Below are positions 37,933-47,730 of a stretch of 64,000 nucleotides of DNA, in pieces. Position 1 is the stretch's first letter. Every line of letters starts with the position of its first letter. Both the position numbers and the translations under genes were made by a program. This DNA is from Gammaproteobacteria bacterium. Lineage in GTDB: Bacteria; Pseudomonadota; Gammaproteobacteria; Burkholderiales; Burkholderiaceae_B. The stretch spans positions 1-64,000 of the forward strand of contig JAURJT010000011.1 in assembly GCA_030832095.1 (NCBI GenBank). The letters run 5' to 3'. The notes below the pieces were generated by a model. The model saw nothing but the letters and a program-made list of their open reading frames with translations. It was not told where the DNA came from and did not search any database.

Positions 37933-39246
37933 ATGGCAACCATTTCACGCCTCGACTCGCGCGACCCAGACTTTGACGCAAAGCTCACCACCTTGCTGGC
38001 CTTTGATGCCGAACAAGATGAGGCTATCGATGCTGCGGCTGCGCGTATTCTGAAGCAGGTGCGCGCTGAGGGCGACGCTGCGCTGGTTCGCCTGACGCGT
38101 GAGTTCGATGGGGTGCAAATCAGTCAGGCCACCGAGTTAGAAATTCCGCGTAGCGAGTGGTTCAAAGCCCTCGCTGAACTTCCTGCAGCACAGCGCCAGG
38201 CGCTTGAAGCGGCGGCCGAACGCGTGCGCTCGTATCACGTGCATCAAATTCAAAAGAGTTGGTCTTATACCGAGGCCGATGGCACACGTTTAGGACAGCA
38301 GATTACAGCGCTCGACCGCGTTGGGGTCTATGTGCCAGGCGGCAAAGCCGCTTACCCGTCCTCGGTGCTGATGAATGCGATTCCAGCAAAGGTGGCAGGC
38401 GTTGCAGAGGTTGTGATGGTGACGCCAACCCCGGGCGGTCATCGTAATGCGATGGTGCTGGCCGCCGCCGCCATTGCGGGCGTTGATCGTTGCTTTGCGA
38501 TAGGTGGCGCTCAGGCCATCGGCGCACTTGCCTACGGTACCGCGACGGTACCGGCTGTCGATAAAATTGTTGGTCCAGGCAATGCGTACGTCGCTGCGGC
38601 AAAACGCCGTGTCTTTGGTGTCGTTGGCATCGACATGATTGCGGGCCCAAGCGAAATCCTCATCATCTGCGACGGAAAAACGTCGCCCGACTGGATCGCG
38701 ATGGATCTGTTCTCGCAAGCCGAGCACGACGAGCTCGCTCAGGCAATCTTGTTATGCCCAGACGCAAGTTACCTCGATGCCGTCGAGCGCTCGATCAACA
38801 AATTACTACCCACCATGCCCCGCGCCGATATCATTCGTGCAAGCTTGCGCGACCGGGGCGCGCTGATTTTGGTACGGGATTTGAGCGAGGCTTGCACAAT
38901 TAGCAACCAGATCGCGCCTGAGCACCTTGAAGTCTCGGTCGAAGATCCTGAAGCTTGGCTGCCTCATTTGCGTCACGCAGGTGCGATTTTTATGGGGCAG
39001 CACAGTTCTGAGTCGCTTGGTGACTATTGCGCGGGCCCGAACCACGTGTTGCCAACCTCGCGTACCGCTCGGTTTTCTTCACCGCTAGGCGTCTATGACT
39101 TTCAAAAACGCTCAAGTTTGATCCACGTCTCGCAAGCAGGTGCGCAAACACTGGGCAAAATTGCTGCTGAACTCGCGCTAGGCGAAGGCCTGCAAGCCCA
39201 TGCAGCAAGCGCCACCTACCGCCTCACGACACCAAGCAACAAGTAA
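37933..39246 (+). CDS. hisD: histidinol dehydrogenase
   Basis: Last enzyme of histidine synthesis: two NAD-dependent oxidations of histidinol. 437 residues. The zinc and catalytic residues appear in [21 protein letters not shown] and the C-terminal APEHLEV (Glu-His pair); [14 protein letters not shown] is the substrate loop. After it comes an 82-base gap to hisB, where hisC is found in many relatives but is missing here. Confidence 0.97.
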   Translation: MATISRLDSRDPDFDAKLTTLLAFDAEQDEAIDAAAARILKQVRAEGDAALVRLTREFDGVQISQATELEIPRSEWFKALAELPAAQRQALEAAAERVRSYHVHQIQKSWSYTEADGTRLGQQITALDRVGVYVPGGKAAYPSSVLMNAIPAKVAGVAEVVMVTPTPGGHRNAMVLAAAAIAGVDRCFAIGGAQAIGALAYGTATVPAVDKIVGPGNAYVAAAKRRVFGVVGIDMIAGPSEILIICDGKTSPDWIAMDLFSQAEHDELAQAILLCPDASYLDAVERSINKLLPTMPRADIIRASLRDRGALILVRDLSEACTISNQIAPEHLEVSVEDPEAWLPHLRHAGAIFMGQHSSESLGDYCAGPNHVLPTSRTARFSSPLGVYDFQKRSSLIHVSQAGAQTLGKIAAELALGEGLQAHAASATYRLTTPSNK

Positions 39247-39328
39247 GTTCAGCGATCCAACACGATTCAGCACAACAATTCGCTCAGTCCGCCCTACAAT
39301 ATAGAATCTGACGCCAAGAGCCCACGCC

Positions 39329-39916
39329 ATGCGCACCGCCGAAATTATCCGCAATACCAACGAAACAAAAATACGTGTCGCAATCAATCTAGATGGCACT
39401 GGCCGCCAAAAGCTCGACACGGGTGTGCCCTTTTTAGATCACATGCTTGATCAAATTGCCCGCCACGGTTTAATTGACCTTGAGGTGCATGCCCAAGGCG
39501 ATTTAGAAATTGATGCTCACCACACGGTTGAAGACGTTGGCATCACGCTTGGGCAAGCCATTGCAAAAGCCGTGGGCGATAAAGCCGGGATTCGTCGTTA
39601 CGGCCACGCGTATGTGCCTCTCGACGAGGCGCTTTCGCGCGTGGTGGTAGACTTTTCAGGCAGGCCCGGCTTGCAGTTTCATGTGCCCTTCACCCGCGCG
39701 CGCGTCGGTGATTTTGACGTCGACCTGACCATTGAATTTTTTCAGGGTTTAGTCAACCATGCACTGCTCACCATGCACATTGATAACTTGCGTGGAGTCA
39801 ACGCACACCACCAGTGCGAAACCATTTTCAAGGCCACCGGTCGCGCCCTGCGCATGGCGCTCGAACTCGATCCGCGCAGCGCTGGCGTTGTGCCGTCTAC
39901 CAAAGGTGTCTTGTAA
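39329..39916 (+). CDS. hisB: imidazoleglycerol-phosphate dehydratase
   Basis: Converts imidazole glycerol phosphate to imidazole acetol phosphate. With 195 residues it is the monofunctional form, lacking the phosphatase half found in enterobacteria. The metal-binding histidines appear in [22 protein letters not shown] and [17 protein letters not shown]. It has its own 82-base upstream gap, so a promoter there is possible. Three bases separate it from hisH. Confidence 0.97.
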   Translation: MRTAEIIRNTNETKIRVAINLDGTGRQKLDTGVPFLDHMLDQIARHGLIDLEVHAQGDLEIDAHHTVEDVGITLGQAIAKAVGDKAGIRRYGHAYVPLDEALSRVVVDFSGRPGLQFHVPFTRARVGDFDVDLTIEFFQGLVNHALLTMHIDNLRGVNAHHQCETIFKATGRALRMALELDPRSAGVVPSTKGVL

Positions 39917-39919
39917 GCC

Positions 39920-40555
39920 ATGGCCTTAATTGCCATCGTCGACTACGGCATGGGCAATATCCACTCGGTCGAGCGGGCATTACGCCACGCCGCCCCCGAG
40001 GCCGATATCCGCCTATGCAGTCAGGCGTGCGATATTTTGGCTGCTGACCGCGTTGTGTTTCCGGGCCAGGGCGCGATGGCCGACTGCATCCGCACGTTGG
40101 ATGAGGCGGGCTTGCGTGAGGCGGTGCTCAGCGCAGCAAAAAGCAAGCCCTTACTTGGCGTTTGCGTGGGCGAACAAATGTTGTTTGAGCGCAGCGAAGA
40201 AGGCAACACCACCAGCCTGGGCATTTTTAAAGGCGAGGTTCGGCGTTTTCAGGGTCCCGCCTTCTCTGCGGGCGCACAACAGCTCAAAGTGCCGCATATG
40301 GGCTGGAATCCCGTCAAACAAAGCCGTGCGCATGCGCTTTGGCAGGGTATCCCCGATATGACGCCCTTTTATTTTGTCCACAGTTTCTATGCCGTGCCTG
40401 CTCAGGCTGAGCTTACCGTCGGGCAAAGCAACTACGGCGGCCTGTTTACCTGTGCTGTTGCAGCCGATAATATCTTTGCCGTACAGTTTCATCCAGAAAA
40501 AAGTGCCGAATATGGTTTGCGTCTTTACCGTAATTTTGTAGACTGGAAGCCTTAA
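39920..40555 (+). CDS. hisH: imidazole glycerol phosphate synthase, glutaminase subunit
   Basis: Class I glutamine amidotransferase that supplies ammonia to HisF. 211 residues. The nucleophile Cys is in [13 protein letters not shown] and the His-Glu pair is in [13 protein letters not shown]. The oxyanion motif is PGQGAMADC. It follows hisB by three bases. Confidence 0.97.
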   Translation: MALIAIVDYGMGNIHSVERALRHAAPEADIRLCSQACDILAADRVVFPGQGAMADCIRTLDEAGLREAVLSAAKSKPLLGVCVGEQMLFERSEEGNTTSLGIFKGEVRRFQGPAFSAGAQQLKVPHMGWNPVKQSRAHALWQGIPDMTPFYFVHSFYAVPAQAELTVGQSNYGGLFTCAVAADNIFAVQFHPEKSAEYGLRLYRNFVDWKP

Positions 40556-40571
40556 ACTAATCCCTTATCCA

Positions 40572-40590
40572 CACTCACTTATCGTGAGTG
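40572..40590 (+). promoter_or_regulatory. hairpin between hisH and hisA
   Basis: CACTCAC (40572-40578) pairs with GTGAGTG (40584-40590) around a five-base loop in the 67-base hisH-hisA gap. No T-run follows, so a full terminator is unlikely. It may set mRNA stability or processing in the operon. Confidence 0.4.
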
Positions 40591-40622
40591 CTTTGAAATT
40601 TACGTGACCACTCAATACTCAC

Positions 40623-41363
40623 ATGCTGCTGATCCCTGCAATTGATCTCAAAGACGGACGCTGCGTCCGCCTGCGTCAAGGCGACCTCGACGACGCAACT
40701 GTCTTCTCAGAAGACCCAACCGCCATGTCCAACCTTTGGCTTGACCGAGGCGCACGACGCCTGCATTTGGTTGACCTCAATGGCGCTGTGGCCGGCAAAC
40801 CTAAAAACGAATCTGTCATTCGTGCGATTGTCGATTCAGTTGGTGCCGATATTCCGGTCCAGATTGGCGGTGGTATTCGCGACCTCGACACGATCGAACG
40901 CTATCTTGATTTCGGTATCACCTACGTCATCATCGGCACCGCTGCAGTCAAGAACCCCGGGTTTTTGCATGATGCCTGCGGTGCGTTTCCGGGCAGTATT
41001 ATCGTTGGGCTCGACGCGCGCGATGGCAAAGTTGCGACCGACGGCTGGAGCAAACTCACCAAGCACGATGTGCTCGATATGGCCAAAAAATTTGAAGACT
41101 ATGGCTGCGAAGCGATTATCTACACCGATATTGGCCGTGATGGCATGTTGACAGGCGTCAACATCGAAGCAACGGTGCGACTCGCTCAGCACGTGCGGAT
41201 CCCGGTCATCGCCTCGGGCGGTGTCACAGACATGCGCGACATCGAAGCACTGTGTGCAGTTGAGGCCGAGGGCATTGAAGGCGCGATTTTAGGTCGAAGC
41301 ATCTATGAAGGCACGCTTGATTTTGAAGCCGCGCAACTGCGTGCTGATGAACTCGCACCATGA
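40623..41363 (+). CDS. hisA: phosphoribosylformimino-AICAR-P isomerase
   Basis: Isomerises ProFAR to PRFAR in histidine synthesis. 246-residue (beta/alpha)8 barrel homologous to HisF. The catalytic Asp is in [16 protein letters not shown], and the phosphate loops are IGGGIRD and [10 protein letters not shown]. The second acid is in [12 protein letters not shown]. The stop overlaps hisF by four bases. Confidence 0.97.
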   Translation: MLLIPAIDLKDGRCVRLRQGDLDDATVFSEDPTAMSNLWLDRGARRLHLVDLNGAVAGKPKNESVIRAIVDSVGADIPVQIGGGIRDLDTIERYLDFGITYVIIGTAAVKNPGFLHDACGAFPGSIIVGLDARDGKVATDGWSKLTKHDVLDMAKKFEDYGCEAIIYTDIGRDGMLTGVNIEATVRLAQHVRIPVIASGGVTDMRDIEALCAVEAEGIEGAILGRSIYEGTLDFEAAQLRADELAP

Positions 41364-42166
41364 GTCAGTTGGTCACGCCGAGCACCAATAGCGGCCTGAC
41401 TCGTCGAATCATTCCGTGTCTTGACGTCACAGCAGGGCGCGTTGTGAAGGGTGTAAATTTCGTCGATCTGATGGATGCAGGCGACCCCGTTGAAATTGCG
41501 CAGCGCTACAACGAGCAAGGTGCAGACGAACTCACCTTTTTAGACATCACCGCCACAAGCGACGGGCGTGATTTGATTCTCTCAATCATCGAACAAGTCG
41601 CCTCGCAAGTGTTTATCCCCCTGACAGTAGGCGGTGGTGTGCGTCAGGTAAGTGATGTGCAACGCCTGCTCAATGCGGGCGCCGACAAAGTCTCGATCAA
41701 TAGTGCTGCAGTCGCTAACCCAGAGCTTGTTCGCGCCGCCTCCAGTTATCACGGCTCGCAGTGCATCGTCGTGGCGATTGATGCGCGACGTGTGGCAAAT
41801 AGTGCGACTCCAACCTGGGAGGTCTTCACCCATGGAGGGCGCCGTGGCACCGGCTTGGATGTCGTCGCCTGGGCGCGTCAAATGGCTGGGTTTGGTGCGG
41901 GCGAGTTGCTCTTAACCAGCATGGATCGCGACGGTACTAAAGCCGGCTTTGACCTCGAACTCACACGCCGCGTAGCCGACGCCGTGGCGATCCCAGTGAT
42001 TGCTTCGGGTGGCGTGGGCAATCTGCAGCATTTAGCTGATGGTGTGACCTTGGGCGGTGCCAGCGCAGTGCTGGCCGCCAGTATTTTTCACTACGGTGAA
42101 TTCACCGTGGGTCAGGCCAAAGACTTTATGGCAAACCAAGGCATTGCCGTGAGGCGCACCCAATGA
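41360..42166 (+). CDS. hisF: imidazole glycerol phosphate synthase, cyclase subunit
   Basis: Uses ammonia from HisH to form the imidazole ring and AICAR. 268-residue barrel. Catalytic Asp residues lie in [15 protein letters not shown] and in [14 protein letters not shown]; phosphate loops are VGGGVR and ASGGVGN. It overlaps hisA and hisI by four bases each, so the three are translated together. Confidence 0.97.
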   Translation: MSQLVTPSTNSGLTRRIIPCLDVTAGRVVKGVNFVDLMDAGDPVEIAQRYNEQGADELTFLDITATSDGRDLILSIIEQVASQVFIPLTVGGGVRQVSDVQRLLNAGADKVSINSAAVANPELVRAASSYHGSQCIVVAIDARRVANSATPTWEVFTHGGRRGTGLDVVAWARQMAGFGAGELLLTSMDRDGTKAGFDLELTRRVADAVAIPVIASGGVGNLQHLADGVTLGGASAVLAASIFHYGEFTVGQAKDFMANQGIAVRRTQ

Positions 42167-42579
42167 CAACTGCTGCGCCCCCCGCCTGGCTGAACGAGGT
42201 CAAGTTTGACGAAAAGGGCTTGATCCCGGCGATTTCACAAGACGCGACCACCGGACAAATATTGATGGTGGCCTGGATGAACGCTGAGTCACTCTCTGAA
42301 ACCGCACAGACAGGCCGTGCGGTGTTTTGGTCGCGCTCGCGTAACCGCCTATGGCGCAAGGGCGAAGAGTCAGGGCACGTACAGCATCTTGTCGAACTTA
42401 GACTGGATTGCGACGGTGATGTACTGTTGCTAAAAGTCGAGCAAATCGGAGAGATCGCCTGTCATACTGGACGCGCAAGTTGTTTCTATCGGCGTCTTGA
42501 ACAAAGTGCTGATCCATTATCCTCAACATGGGTAAGCGTTGATCCAGTTCTCAAAGACCCCGAGCTCATTTACAAGTGA
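42163..42579 (+). CDS. hisI: phosphoribosyl-AMP cyclohydrolase
   Basis: Opens the adenine ring of phosphoribosyl-AMP. 138 residues, the stand-alone form. Metal-binding residues are in [14 protein letters not shown] (the D-C-D-x-D motif) and the zinc Cys residues in [11 protein letters not shown]. The start overlaps hisF; the stop overlaps a possible GTG start of hisE. Confidence 0.97.
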   Translation: MTTAAPPAWLNEVKFDEKGLIPAISQDATTGQILMVAWMNAESLSETAQTGRAVFWSRSRNRLWRKGEESGHVQHLVELRLDCDGDVLLLKVEQIGEIACHTGRASCFYRRLEQSADPLSSTWVSVDPVLKDPELIYK

Positions 42580-42956
42580 ACGCCCTAAACATGACAGCTT
42601 CTACTTCCACCGCCTCACCGACTGACACTTCCGATGTCATTCTGGCAAGAATCGCTGACATACTGGCGACTCGTTTGCCTGCGAACGGTGGCGATCCTGC
42701 TACCTCCTATGTGGCAAAGTTGTTTTCAAAAGGGCCAGACGCTGCGTTAAAAAAGATTGGTGAAGAAGCCACTGAACTCGTCATGGCGGTCAAAGACCAA
42801 CAACCCGAGCGAATCGTGGCAGAAACAGCAGATTTGTGGTTTCATTGCTTGGTGGTGCTCACTGAACATGGTTTGCGCCCTGAACAGGTATTGGCCGAGT
42901 TGGCAAGGCGCGAAGGCGTATCTGGCCTTCAAGAAAAAGCTTCCCGTAACCCATAA
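42576..42956 (+). CDS. hisE: phosphoribosyl-ATP pyrophosphatase
   Basis: Removes pyrophosphate from phosphoribosyl-ATP, the second step of the pathway. About 126 residues from the GTG that overlaps the hisI stop; an ATG at 42591 would remove five residues and cannot be excluded, as neither has a good ribosome site. The all-alpha MazG-like fold is marked by [16 protein letters not shown] and the later [13 protein letters not shown], with the acidic metal ligands E-E-x-x-E and E-x-x-D. Confidence 0.95.
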   Translation: MNALNMTASTSTASPTDTSDVILARIADILATRLPANGGDPATSYVAKLFSKGPDAALKKIGEEATELVMAVKDQQPERIVAETADLWFHCLVVLTEHGLRPEQVLAELARREGVSGLQEKASRNP

Positions 42957-42966
42957 ACGACCTCTC

Positions 42967-43335
42967 ATGAGCGAAAACTGCCTCTTCTGTAAGATTGTGA
43001 AAGGTGAAATCCCTGCAAAAATCGTCTACACCGATGACGATTGTGTGGTTTTTCATGATATTCACCCCGCAGCTCCAGTACATTTGCTGATGGTGCCCCG
43101 ACACCATATCGTGTCTATGCAAGATATCAAACCCGAAGATGCTGGCTGGTTAGGTAGAATGCTGACTCAAGTGCAACACATCGCGTTAACAAATGGCTGC
43201 AACCCGGGGCCTGAAGGCGGTTTTCGTCTCACGACGAATTCAGGCCTTGAGGGCGGCCAAGAGATTAAACACCTGCATTTTCATATCCTTGGTGGTAAAC
43301 GTCCTTGGCAGGGCTTCACCCCCATCAAGAATTAA
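42967..43335 (+). CDS. HIT-family purine nucleoside phosphoramidase (HinT-like)
   Basis: A 122-residue cytosolic histidine-triad protein that should hydrolyse AMP-linked phosphoramidates. The opening [17 protein letters not shown] and the triad [12 protein letters not shown] are those of HinT. I chose the ATG at 42967; the frame stays open far upstream, but that part overlaps hisE and has no family match. It lies between hisE and tatA, its usual place in Burkholderiales. It is a housekeeping paralogue of the unusual HIT protein at 55107. Confidence 0.93.
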   Translation: MSENCLFCKIVKGEIPAKIVYTDDDCVVFHDIHPAAPVHLLMVPRHHIVSMQDIKPEDAGWLGRMLTQVQHIALTNGCNPGPEGGFRLTTNSGLEGGQEIKHLHFHILGGKRPWQGFTPIKN

Positions 43336-43349
43336 TCTGGAGAACGATC

Positions 43350-43613
43350 ATGGGTAGTTTTAGTATTTGGCACTGGCTAATTGTTTTGGTTATCGTTGCA
43401 CTCGTTTTTGGCACGAAAAAGATTAGAAACATCGGAGCCGATTTAGGCGGTGCGGTGAAAGGCTTCAAAGAAGGCATGAAAGATCCAAACGCGAAAGAAG
43501 GCGAGGCCACTGCGGCAGCAACTGAGGCTGCACCGGTGCAACGCGTTGCCACGGCCGAGACCATAGACGTGCAAGCAAAAGAGAAATCAAATACTCAGCC
43601 TGGTCCGCGTTAA
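43350..43613 (+). CDS. tatA: Sec-independent translocase subunit TatA
   Basis: Pore-forming subunit of the twin-arginine system that exports folded proteins. From the ATG at 43350 (GGAG seven bases upstream) it has 87 residues. One N-terminal helix, [17 protein letters not shown], is followed by the conserved amphipathic segment [14 protein letters not shown]. The Rieske protein PetA in this window is a likely substrate. Confidence 0.96.
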   Translation: MGSFSIWHWLIVLVIVALVFGTKKIRNIGADLGGAVKGFKEGMKDPNAKEGEATAAATEAAPVQRVATAETIDVQAKEKSNTQPGPR

Positions 43614-43662
43614 CCCTTTCCGCTAGCTTTTCTAGCTGAGTCTTTTTGGCATATCACACACC

Positions 43663-44292
43663 ATGTTTGACGTCAGCTTTACCGAACTTCTCGTAATCGG
43701 GGTCGTAGCTCTGGTCGTCATTGGCCCAGAGCGTCTGCCCAAAGTGGCTCGTACGCTCGGCCACTTGGTGGGGCGTGCGCAGCGCTATGTGAACGATGTC
43801 AAAACTGACATTCAGCGCGAGGTCGAACTCGACGAACTGCGCAAGTTAAAAGATCAAATGCAAGATGCCGCTCAAAGCGTGCAATCAAGCCTGCAAAATA
43901 CTGAGGCATCGCTGCGCAAGCCTCTTGAGTCACTCGAACAAGACGTCTCAGCGCTGAAAGAATCGTTGACACATACCAGCTCAGATCTAGTCGAGCCGGT
44001 CAACCCCGAGATACCAAAGCCCTCCTCGGTTGCAACCGCGACCGACTCGGGCCCTTCGAGTGTTGCTGCAGCCTCTATCCCCTCTTTTGCCGAGGCTGAG
44101 GTGCAAGCCATGCTCGTGCCAGATCCGCTCCCAACTTTGGTTCCCCCGCCAGAACCTGTGCCGGTGGCCGCGCACACCCTTCCACTTGCCGTAGCCCCGA
44201 CTCAGCTCGAGCTCGGCGCTTTGGCACCCACTACGGCGCATGCGCCAAAACAGACCTCGGTCGCCTCTTCAACCCCAGGATCTGCATCTTGA
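43663..44292 (+). CDS. tatB: Sec-independent translocase subunit TatB
   Basis: Docking subunit of the Tat system with TatC. 209 residues: N-terminal helix MFDVSFTELLVIGVVALVV, the conserved GPERLPKVARTLGHLVG hinge and amphipathic helix, a coiled-coil-like stretch (about 65-115), then a long Pro/Ala/Thr-rich tail that is probably unstructured. The stop overlaps the TTG start of tatC. Confidence 0.95.
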   Translation: MFDVSFTELLVIGVVALVVIGPERLPKVARTLGHLVGRAQRYVNDVKTDIQREVELDELRKLKDQMQDAAQSVQSSLQNTEASLRKPLESLEQDVSALKESLTHTSSDLVEPVNPEIPKPSSVATATDSGPSSVAAASIPSFAEAEVQAMLVPDPLPTLVPPPEPVPVAAHTLPLAVAPTQLELGALAPTTAHAPKQTSVASSTPGSAS

Positions 44293-45107
44293 GCACTGAC
44301 CGTTCTGCTAACACCACAACTGAAGGCAATAGCCAGCCTAATCAAGACGCTGAGGCAGCGCCGGCGGTCAACGAAAGTTTTATGTCGCATCTGATTGAAC
44401 TGCGCACACGCTTGTTGCGCGCAGTCGGCACCGTAGTAGCCGTGTTTGTGGTGCTGTTTATCTATCCAGGTGCCTCGGTGATCTATGACATTCTGGCGGC
44501 ACCGATGCTCGCCTCGCTACCTCAAGGTACCCGCATGATCGCCACGGGCGTCATTACCCCCTTTATGGTGCCCATGAAAGTCACCATGATGGCTGCGTTC
44601 GTTGTATCATTGCCCGTCGTGCTTTATCAGGTGTGGGCTTTTGTGGCACCTGGCTTATATCGGCACGAGCAGCGCTTAGCCCTGCCCTTGATCGTTTCAA
44701 GTTCGTTGCTCTTTATTGCCGGGATGGCTTTTTGCTATTTCGTTGTGTTCAAGTCGGTTTTCACCTTTATTGCGTCCTTTGCGCCCGAGTCCATCACCCC
44801 AGCGCCTGATATCGAAGCCTATCTGAGCTTTGTGATGACCATGTTTCTGGCCTTTGGGGTCACATTTGAAGTCCCTGTTGCCGTCGTCTTATTGGTGCGC
44901 ATGGGGATTGTGACTGTCGCAAAGCTTAGAGAAGCACGGGGTTACGTGGTCGTAGGGGCCTTTGTGATTGCTGCCGTGGTGACCCCCCCAGACGTCGTCA
45001 GTCAGTTTTTGCTTGCTGTACCGTTGTGTGTGCTGTACGAGATTGGCATCTTGGTTGCAACTGGGGTCAAGCCCCGCAGCCAAGACAATACTGATGCCGA
45101 GTCCTAA
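44289..45107 (+). CDS. tatC: Sec-independent translocase subunit TatC
   Basis: Six-helix receptor that recognises twin-arginine signals. 272 residues from a TTG overlapping the tatB stop. The family opening FMSHLIELRTRLLRAV follows a polar 30-residue extension. Other signatures are YQVWAFVAPGLYRHEQR, with the conserved Glu, and FGVTFEVPVAVVLL. A Ser/Thr-rich N-terminal tail of this length is common in betaproteobacteria. Confidence 0.96.
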   Translation: MSTDRSANTTTEGNSQPNQDAEAAPAVNESFMSHLIELRTRLLRAVGTVVAVFVVLFIYPGASVIYDILAAPMLASLPQGTRMIATGVITPFMVPMKVTMMAAFVVSLPVVLYQVWAFVAPGLYRHEQRLALPLIVSSSLLFIAGMAFCYFVVFKSVFTFIASFAPESITPAPDIEAYLSFVMTMFLAFGVTFEVPVAVVLLVRMGIVTVAKLREARGYVVVGAFVIAAVVTPPDVVSQFLLAVPLCVLYEIGILVATGVKPRSQDNTDAES

Positions 45108-45151
45108 GATTTGCACAGACTAGGCGTAGTTTGCGCATTAAATATATCTGT

Positions 45152-45301
45152 AACCATTTATCCTATTTGTATGAATGGTTTCAAGAAAAATATCTCTTGT
45201 GACTTAAGGTTTTAAGGTATATCTTTTATTATTGGTTAATAATCTTAGCTTCGGCCAAGCTGATCAATGCCTAGTCAGATCGAACCTATTGTGGTTCGGT
45301 C
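45152..45301 (+). promoter_or_regulatory. AT-rich gap with two inverted repeats before the XRE gene
   Basis: The 215 bases between tatC and the XRE gene are AT-rich and hold no gene. AACCATT/AATGGTT (45152-45158 with 45174-45180) may close tatC transcription. GATCGAACC/GGTTCGGTC (45278-45286 with 45293-45301), matching at eight of nine positions, lies 21 bases before the XRE start and is a candidate autoregulatory operator. Confidence 0.4.
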
Positions 45302-45322
45302 GCGGTACTTAAAGGGACCATC

Positions 45323-45664
45323 GTGCTCGCTCATCGTCTTAAACAGGCCCGTCTACGCGCGGGGTTGTCACAAGAAAAGCTCGGCAAACTCGCCGGTATT
45401 GACCCAATGTCAGCAAGCGCTCGTATGAACCAGTACGAACGCGGTAAGCATTCACCCGACTATCAACTGATGTGCCGTGTGGCTGAAATACTGAATATGC
45501 CAGTCAGTTGGTTTTATACCGAAGACGAAGAACTTGCGCGCCTGCAAGAAATCGCGTTTCACCTCGACGCCAACGTACGTCGGCCATTATTTGTGCAGGC
45601 TGAGTCTTTGTTCGCAGCGAACCCACCTGTTGCTAAGGCCTTAGCGGCAGAGCCCGCCAAGTAG
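45323..45664 (+). CDS. XRE-family helix-turn-helix regulator
   Basis: A 113-residue DNA-binding protein. The helix-turn-helix (about residues 2-60) reads LKQARLRAGLSQEKLGKLAG and then YERGKHSPDYQLMCRVAEIL, a classic Cro/cI-type domain. The C-terminal half is helical and probably dimerises; no ligand domain is seen. The start is GTG with AGGGA eight bases upstream. It is convergent with the protease gene. Its targets are unknown, but a palindrome just upstream suggests autoregulation. Confidence 0.9.
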   Translation: MLAHRLKQARLRAGLSQEKLGKLAGIDPMSASARMNQYERGKHSPDYQLMCRVAEILNMPVSWFYTEDEELARLQEIAFHLDANVRRPLFVQAESLFAANPPVAKALAAEPAK

Positions 45665-45678
45665 ACTTGTGTACAGAG

Positions 45679-46836
45679 TTACTTTGGCTTGACCGGACGC
45701 TGACCTAGCGTCATCGTCAAGGTTTGGGTGCGTCCGTTACGATAGATACCCAATTCAACCGTTTCACCGGGCGCGTTCGCAGCAATTCGTGCCATAAGCC
45801 GCTGGGTATCGTTGACCGGTTGGCCCGCAATCGTTTGAACGATATCACCGACCTTTAGGCCGCCTTTAGCGCCGGGTCCGTCTCGCATGATGCCCGCAAT
45901 GATTACACCGCGAACCTTCTCTAAGCCGAAGGCACGAGCCAAATCGGCCGTCATATCTTGCGGCTCAATCCCCAGCCAACCTCGTTTCACGAAGCCAAAC
46001 GTCACGATTTCGCTCAAGACCTTTTGCGCCGCTACGGCTGGAATCGCAAAGCCAATTCCTAGCGAGCCCCCGGATCTTGAATAAATTGCCGTATTGATGC
46101 CCACCAAACGACCCAGAGTATCCACCAAGGCCCCACCTGAGTTTCCTGGATTGATCGCGGCGTCGGTCTGAATGAAGTTTTCATAGGTGTTGATACCTAA
46201 CCCTTCACGACCTAGCGCGGACACGATACCCATCGTGATCGTTTGGCCAACACCAAACGGATTACCAATGGCAAGCACCACATCCCCTATTTTAGGAGGG
46301 TCAAGTGACGCAAAGCCCAACACAGGCAGCTGACTCATTTCAACTTGCAACACCGCAAGATCTGAGTCTGTATCGACGCCCAGCACCTTGGCAACCGCTT
46401 GACGGCCATCTGTGAGCGCCACCACAATCTCGTCCGCCCCCTCAATGACGTGAAGGTTCGTTAGCACATGCCCCTTGGCAGACACCACCACCCCCGAGCC
46501 CAAACTGGTAGTTTGTTGTGTTTGGTTAAATCCGGGCATTTGTTCAAAAAATTTGCGCATCACCGGATCAGGTGGCAAGGGAATCCGCGACACTGTTATC
46601 CGTTTCGTGGTGTGAATATTGACCACCGCTGGCGCAGCGACAGACACCGCTCCAGCGTAAGAGCCTGGTGCTTGTGAGACGTTACTGTCAGTACTAGGCA
46701 ATAATCCAAGTGTGCCATTCGGGCTGCGAAGTTGCGGTTTACCCGCTAGCCAATCTGGGCGCAAAGTTGTCACCACAAATAAAACTGCTATACAGACCGT
46801 TACCGCTTGGGCAAACAGCAACCAAAGACGACGCAT
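45679..46836 (-). CDS. S1C-family trypsin-like periplasmic protease (DegS/DegQ type)
   Basis: A 385-residue serine protease with one N-terminal membrane anchor (about residues 5-25) and a single PDZ domain (about 280-375), the layout of DegS/AlgW. The triad is visible: His in HVLTNLHVIEGA, Asp in DTDSDLAVLQ and Ser in NPGNSGGALVD. AlgW-type proteases cut anti-sigma factors after envelope stress; that role is inferred. Its start is only 15 bases from the divergent Nif3-like start, so the two promoters must lie inside each other's coding regions. Confidence 0.92.
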   Translation of the reverse strand: MRRLWLLFAQAVTVCIAVLFVVTTLRPDWLAGKPQLRSPNGTLGLLPSTDSNVSQAPGSYAGAVSVAAPAVVNIHTTKRITVSRIPLPPDPVMRKFFEQMPGFNQTQQTTSLGSGVVVSAKGHVLTNLHVIEGADEIVVALTDGRQAVAKVLGVDTDSDLAVLQVEMSQLPVLGFASLDPPKIGDVVLAIGNPFGVGQTITMGIVSALGREGLGINTYENFIQTDAAINPGNSGGALVDTLGRLVGINTAIYSRSGGSLGIGFAIPAVAAQKVLSEIVTFGFVKRGWLGIEPQDMTADLARAFGLEKVRGVIIAGIMRDGPGAKGGLKVGDIVQTIAGQPVNDTQRLMARIAANAPGETVELGIYRNGRTQTLTMTLGQRPVKPK

Positions 46837-46851
46837 GAGGTGTTCCAGAAA

Positions 46852-47610
46852 ATGATGAAAACGGTATCAACCCAAACTTTAGAGCAGTGGCTCAACAGTA
46901 CCCTGAGCACGGCTGCCTTCAATGACTACTGCCCAAATGGCCTTCAAGTTGAAGGTAAACCAACCATCTCGCATATTATCTCGGGCGTGACAGCAAGTCA
47001 GGCCTTAATTGACGTCGCAACCCAACGCGAGGCCGATGCCTTACTTGTGCATCATGGCTGGTTCTGGAAGGGAGAAGACCCGCGAGTGCTCGGGACTCGA
47101 AAGCGGCGTCTCGCTGCGCTCTTGTCACACGACATCAATTTGCTGGCCTTTCATTTGCCCTTAGATGCTCACCCAGTGCTTGGCAACAACGCGCAACTGG
47201 CGCGAGTGCTGGGTTTGGTAGCCGAGCCGGCGACGGCTTCAAACGGCCTGCTTTGGTTTGGTTCAATGCCTGGCGCCAATACACTTAACCAGATTGCTAG
47301 CCGCGTCGAGCAGCGTTTACACCGCGTACCACTGGTGATTGGCGAAGAAGGATTACCCGTGCAACGAATTGCCTGGTGTACTGGGGCGGCTCAAAACATG
47401 CTTGATCAAGCCATTCACGGGGGCGCCCAAGTGTTTATCACCGGCGAGGTCTCTGAACCTACGGTGCATCTCGCGCGTGAGGCAGGCGTGGGGTTTATCA
47501 GCGCAGGCCACCACGCAACCGAGCGCTATGGTGTCCAAGCGCTCGGACAGGCGATTGCCCAAGAGTTCGGTATCCGGGTGGACTTTGTCGACCTTGACAA
47601 CCCGGTGTAA
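46852..47610 (+). CDS. Nif3-like dinuclear metal-binding protein (YbgI-type)
   Basis: A 252-residue cytosolic protein of the Nif3/YbgI/DUF34 family; function is unsettled, with GTP cyclohydrolase-like or repair roles proposed. Metal ligands are visible in LLVHHGWFWKG, in HLPLDAHP and near the end in SAGHHATERYG. I chose the ATG at 46852, with an AGGTG nine bases upstream; the frame runs 45 bases further back into the protease gene. It is divergent from that gene, a common pair in this order. Confidence 0.92.
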   Translation: MMKTVSTQTLEQWLNSTLSTAAFNDYCPNGLQVEGKPTISHIISGVTASQALIDVATQREADALLVHHGWFWKGEDPRVLGTRKRRLAALLSHDINLLAFHLPLDAHPVLGNNAQLARVLGLVAEPATASNGLLWFGSMPGANTLNQIASRVEQRLHRVPLVIGEEGLPVQRIAWCTGAAQNMLDQAIHGGAQVFITGEVSEPTVHLAREAGVGFISAGHHATERYGVQALGQAIAQEFGIRVDFVDLDNPV

Positions 47611-47730
47611 CGCCGCTGTCACTGTTAATCACTCACCGGGCTTCTCAACCTCGTGCCCTAGTCAGCCCGCCGAGTAAACCTTACCGAACATATTGGGTCG
47701 TTAATACGGCCTTTTGAAGTAAGTAAATGC

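Noticed and set aside
43872-44177. Minus-strand frame of 101 codons inside tatB
   Set aside because: Mirror of the Pro/Ala-rich TatB tail; Gly/Ser-rich shadow with no start signal.
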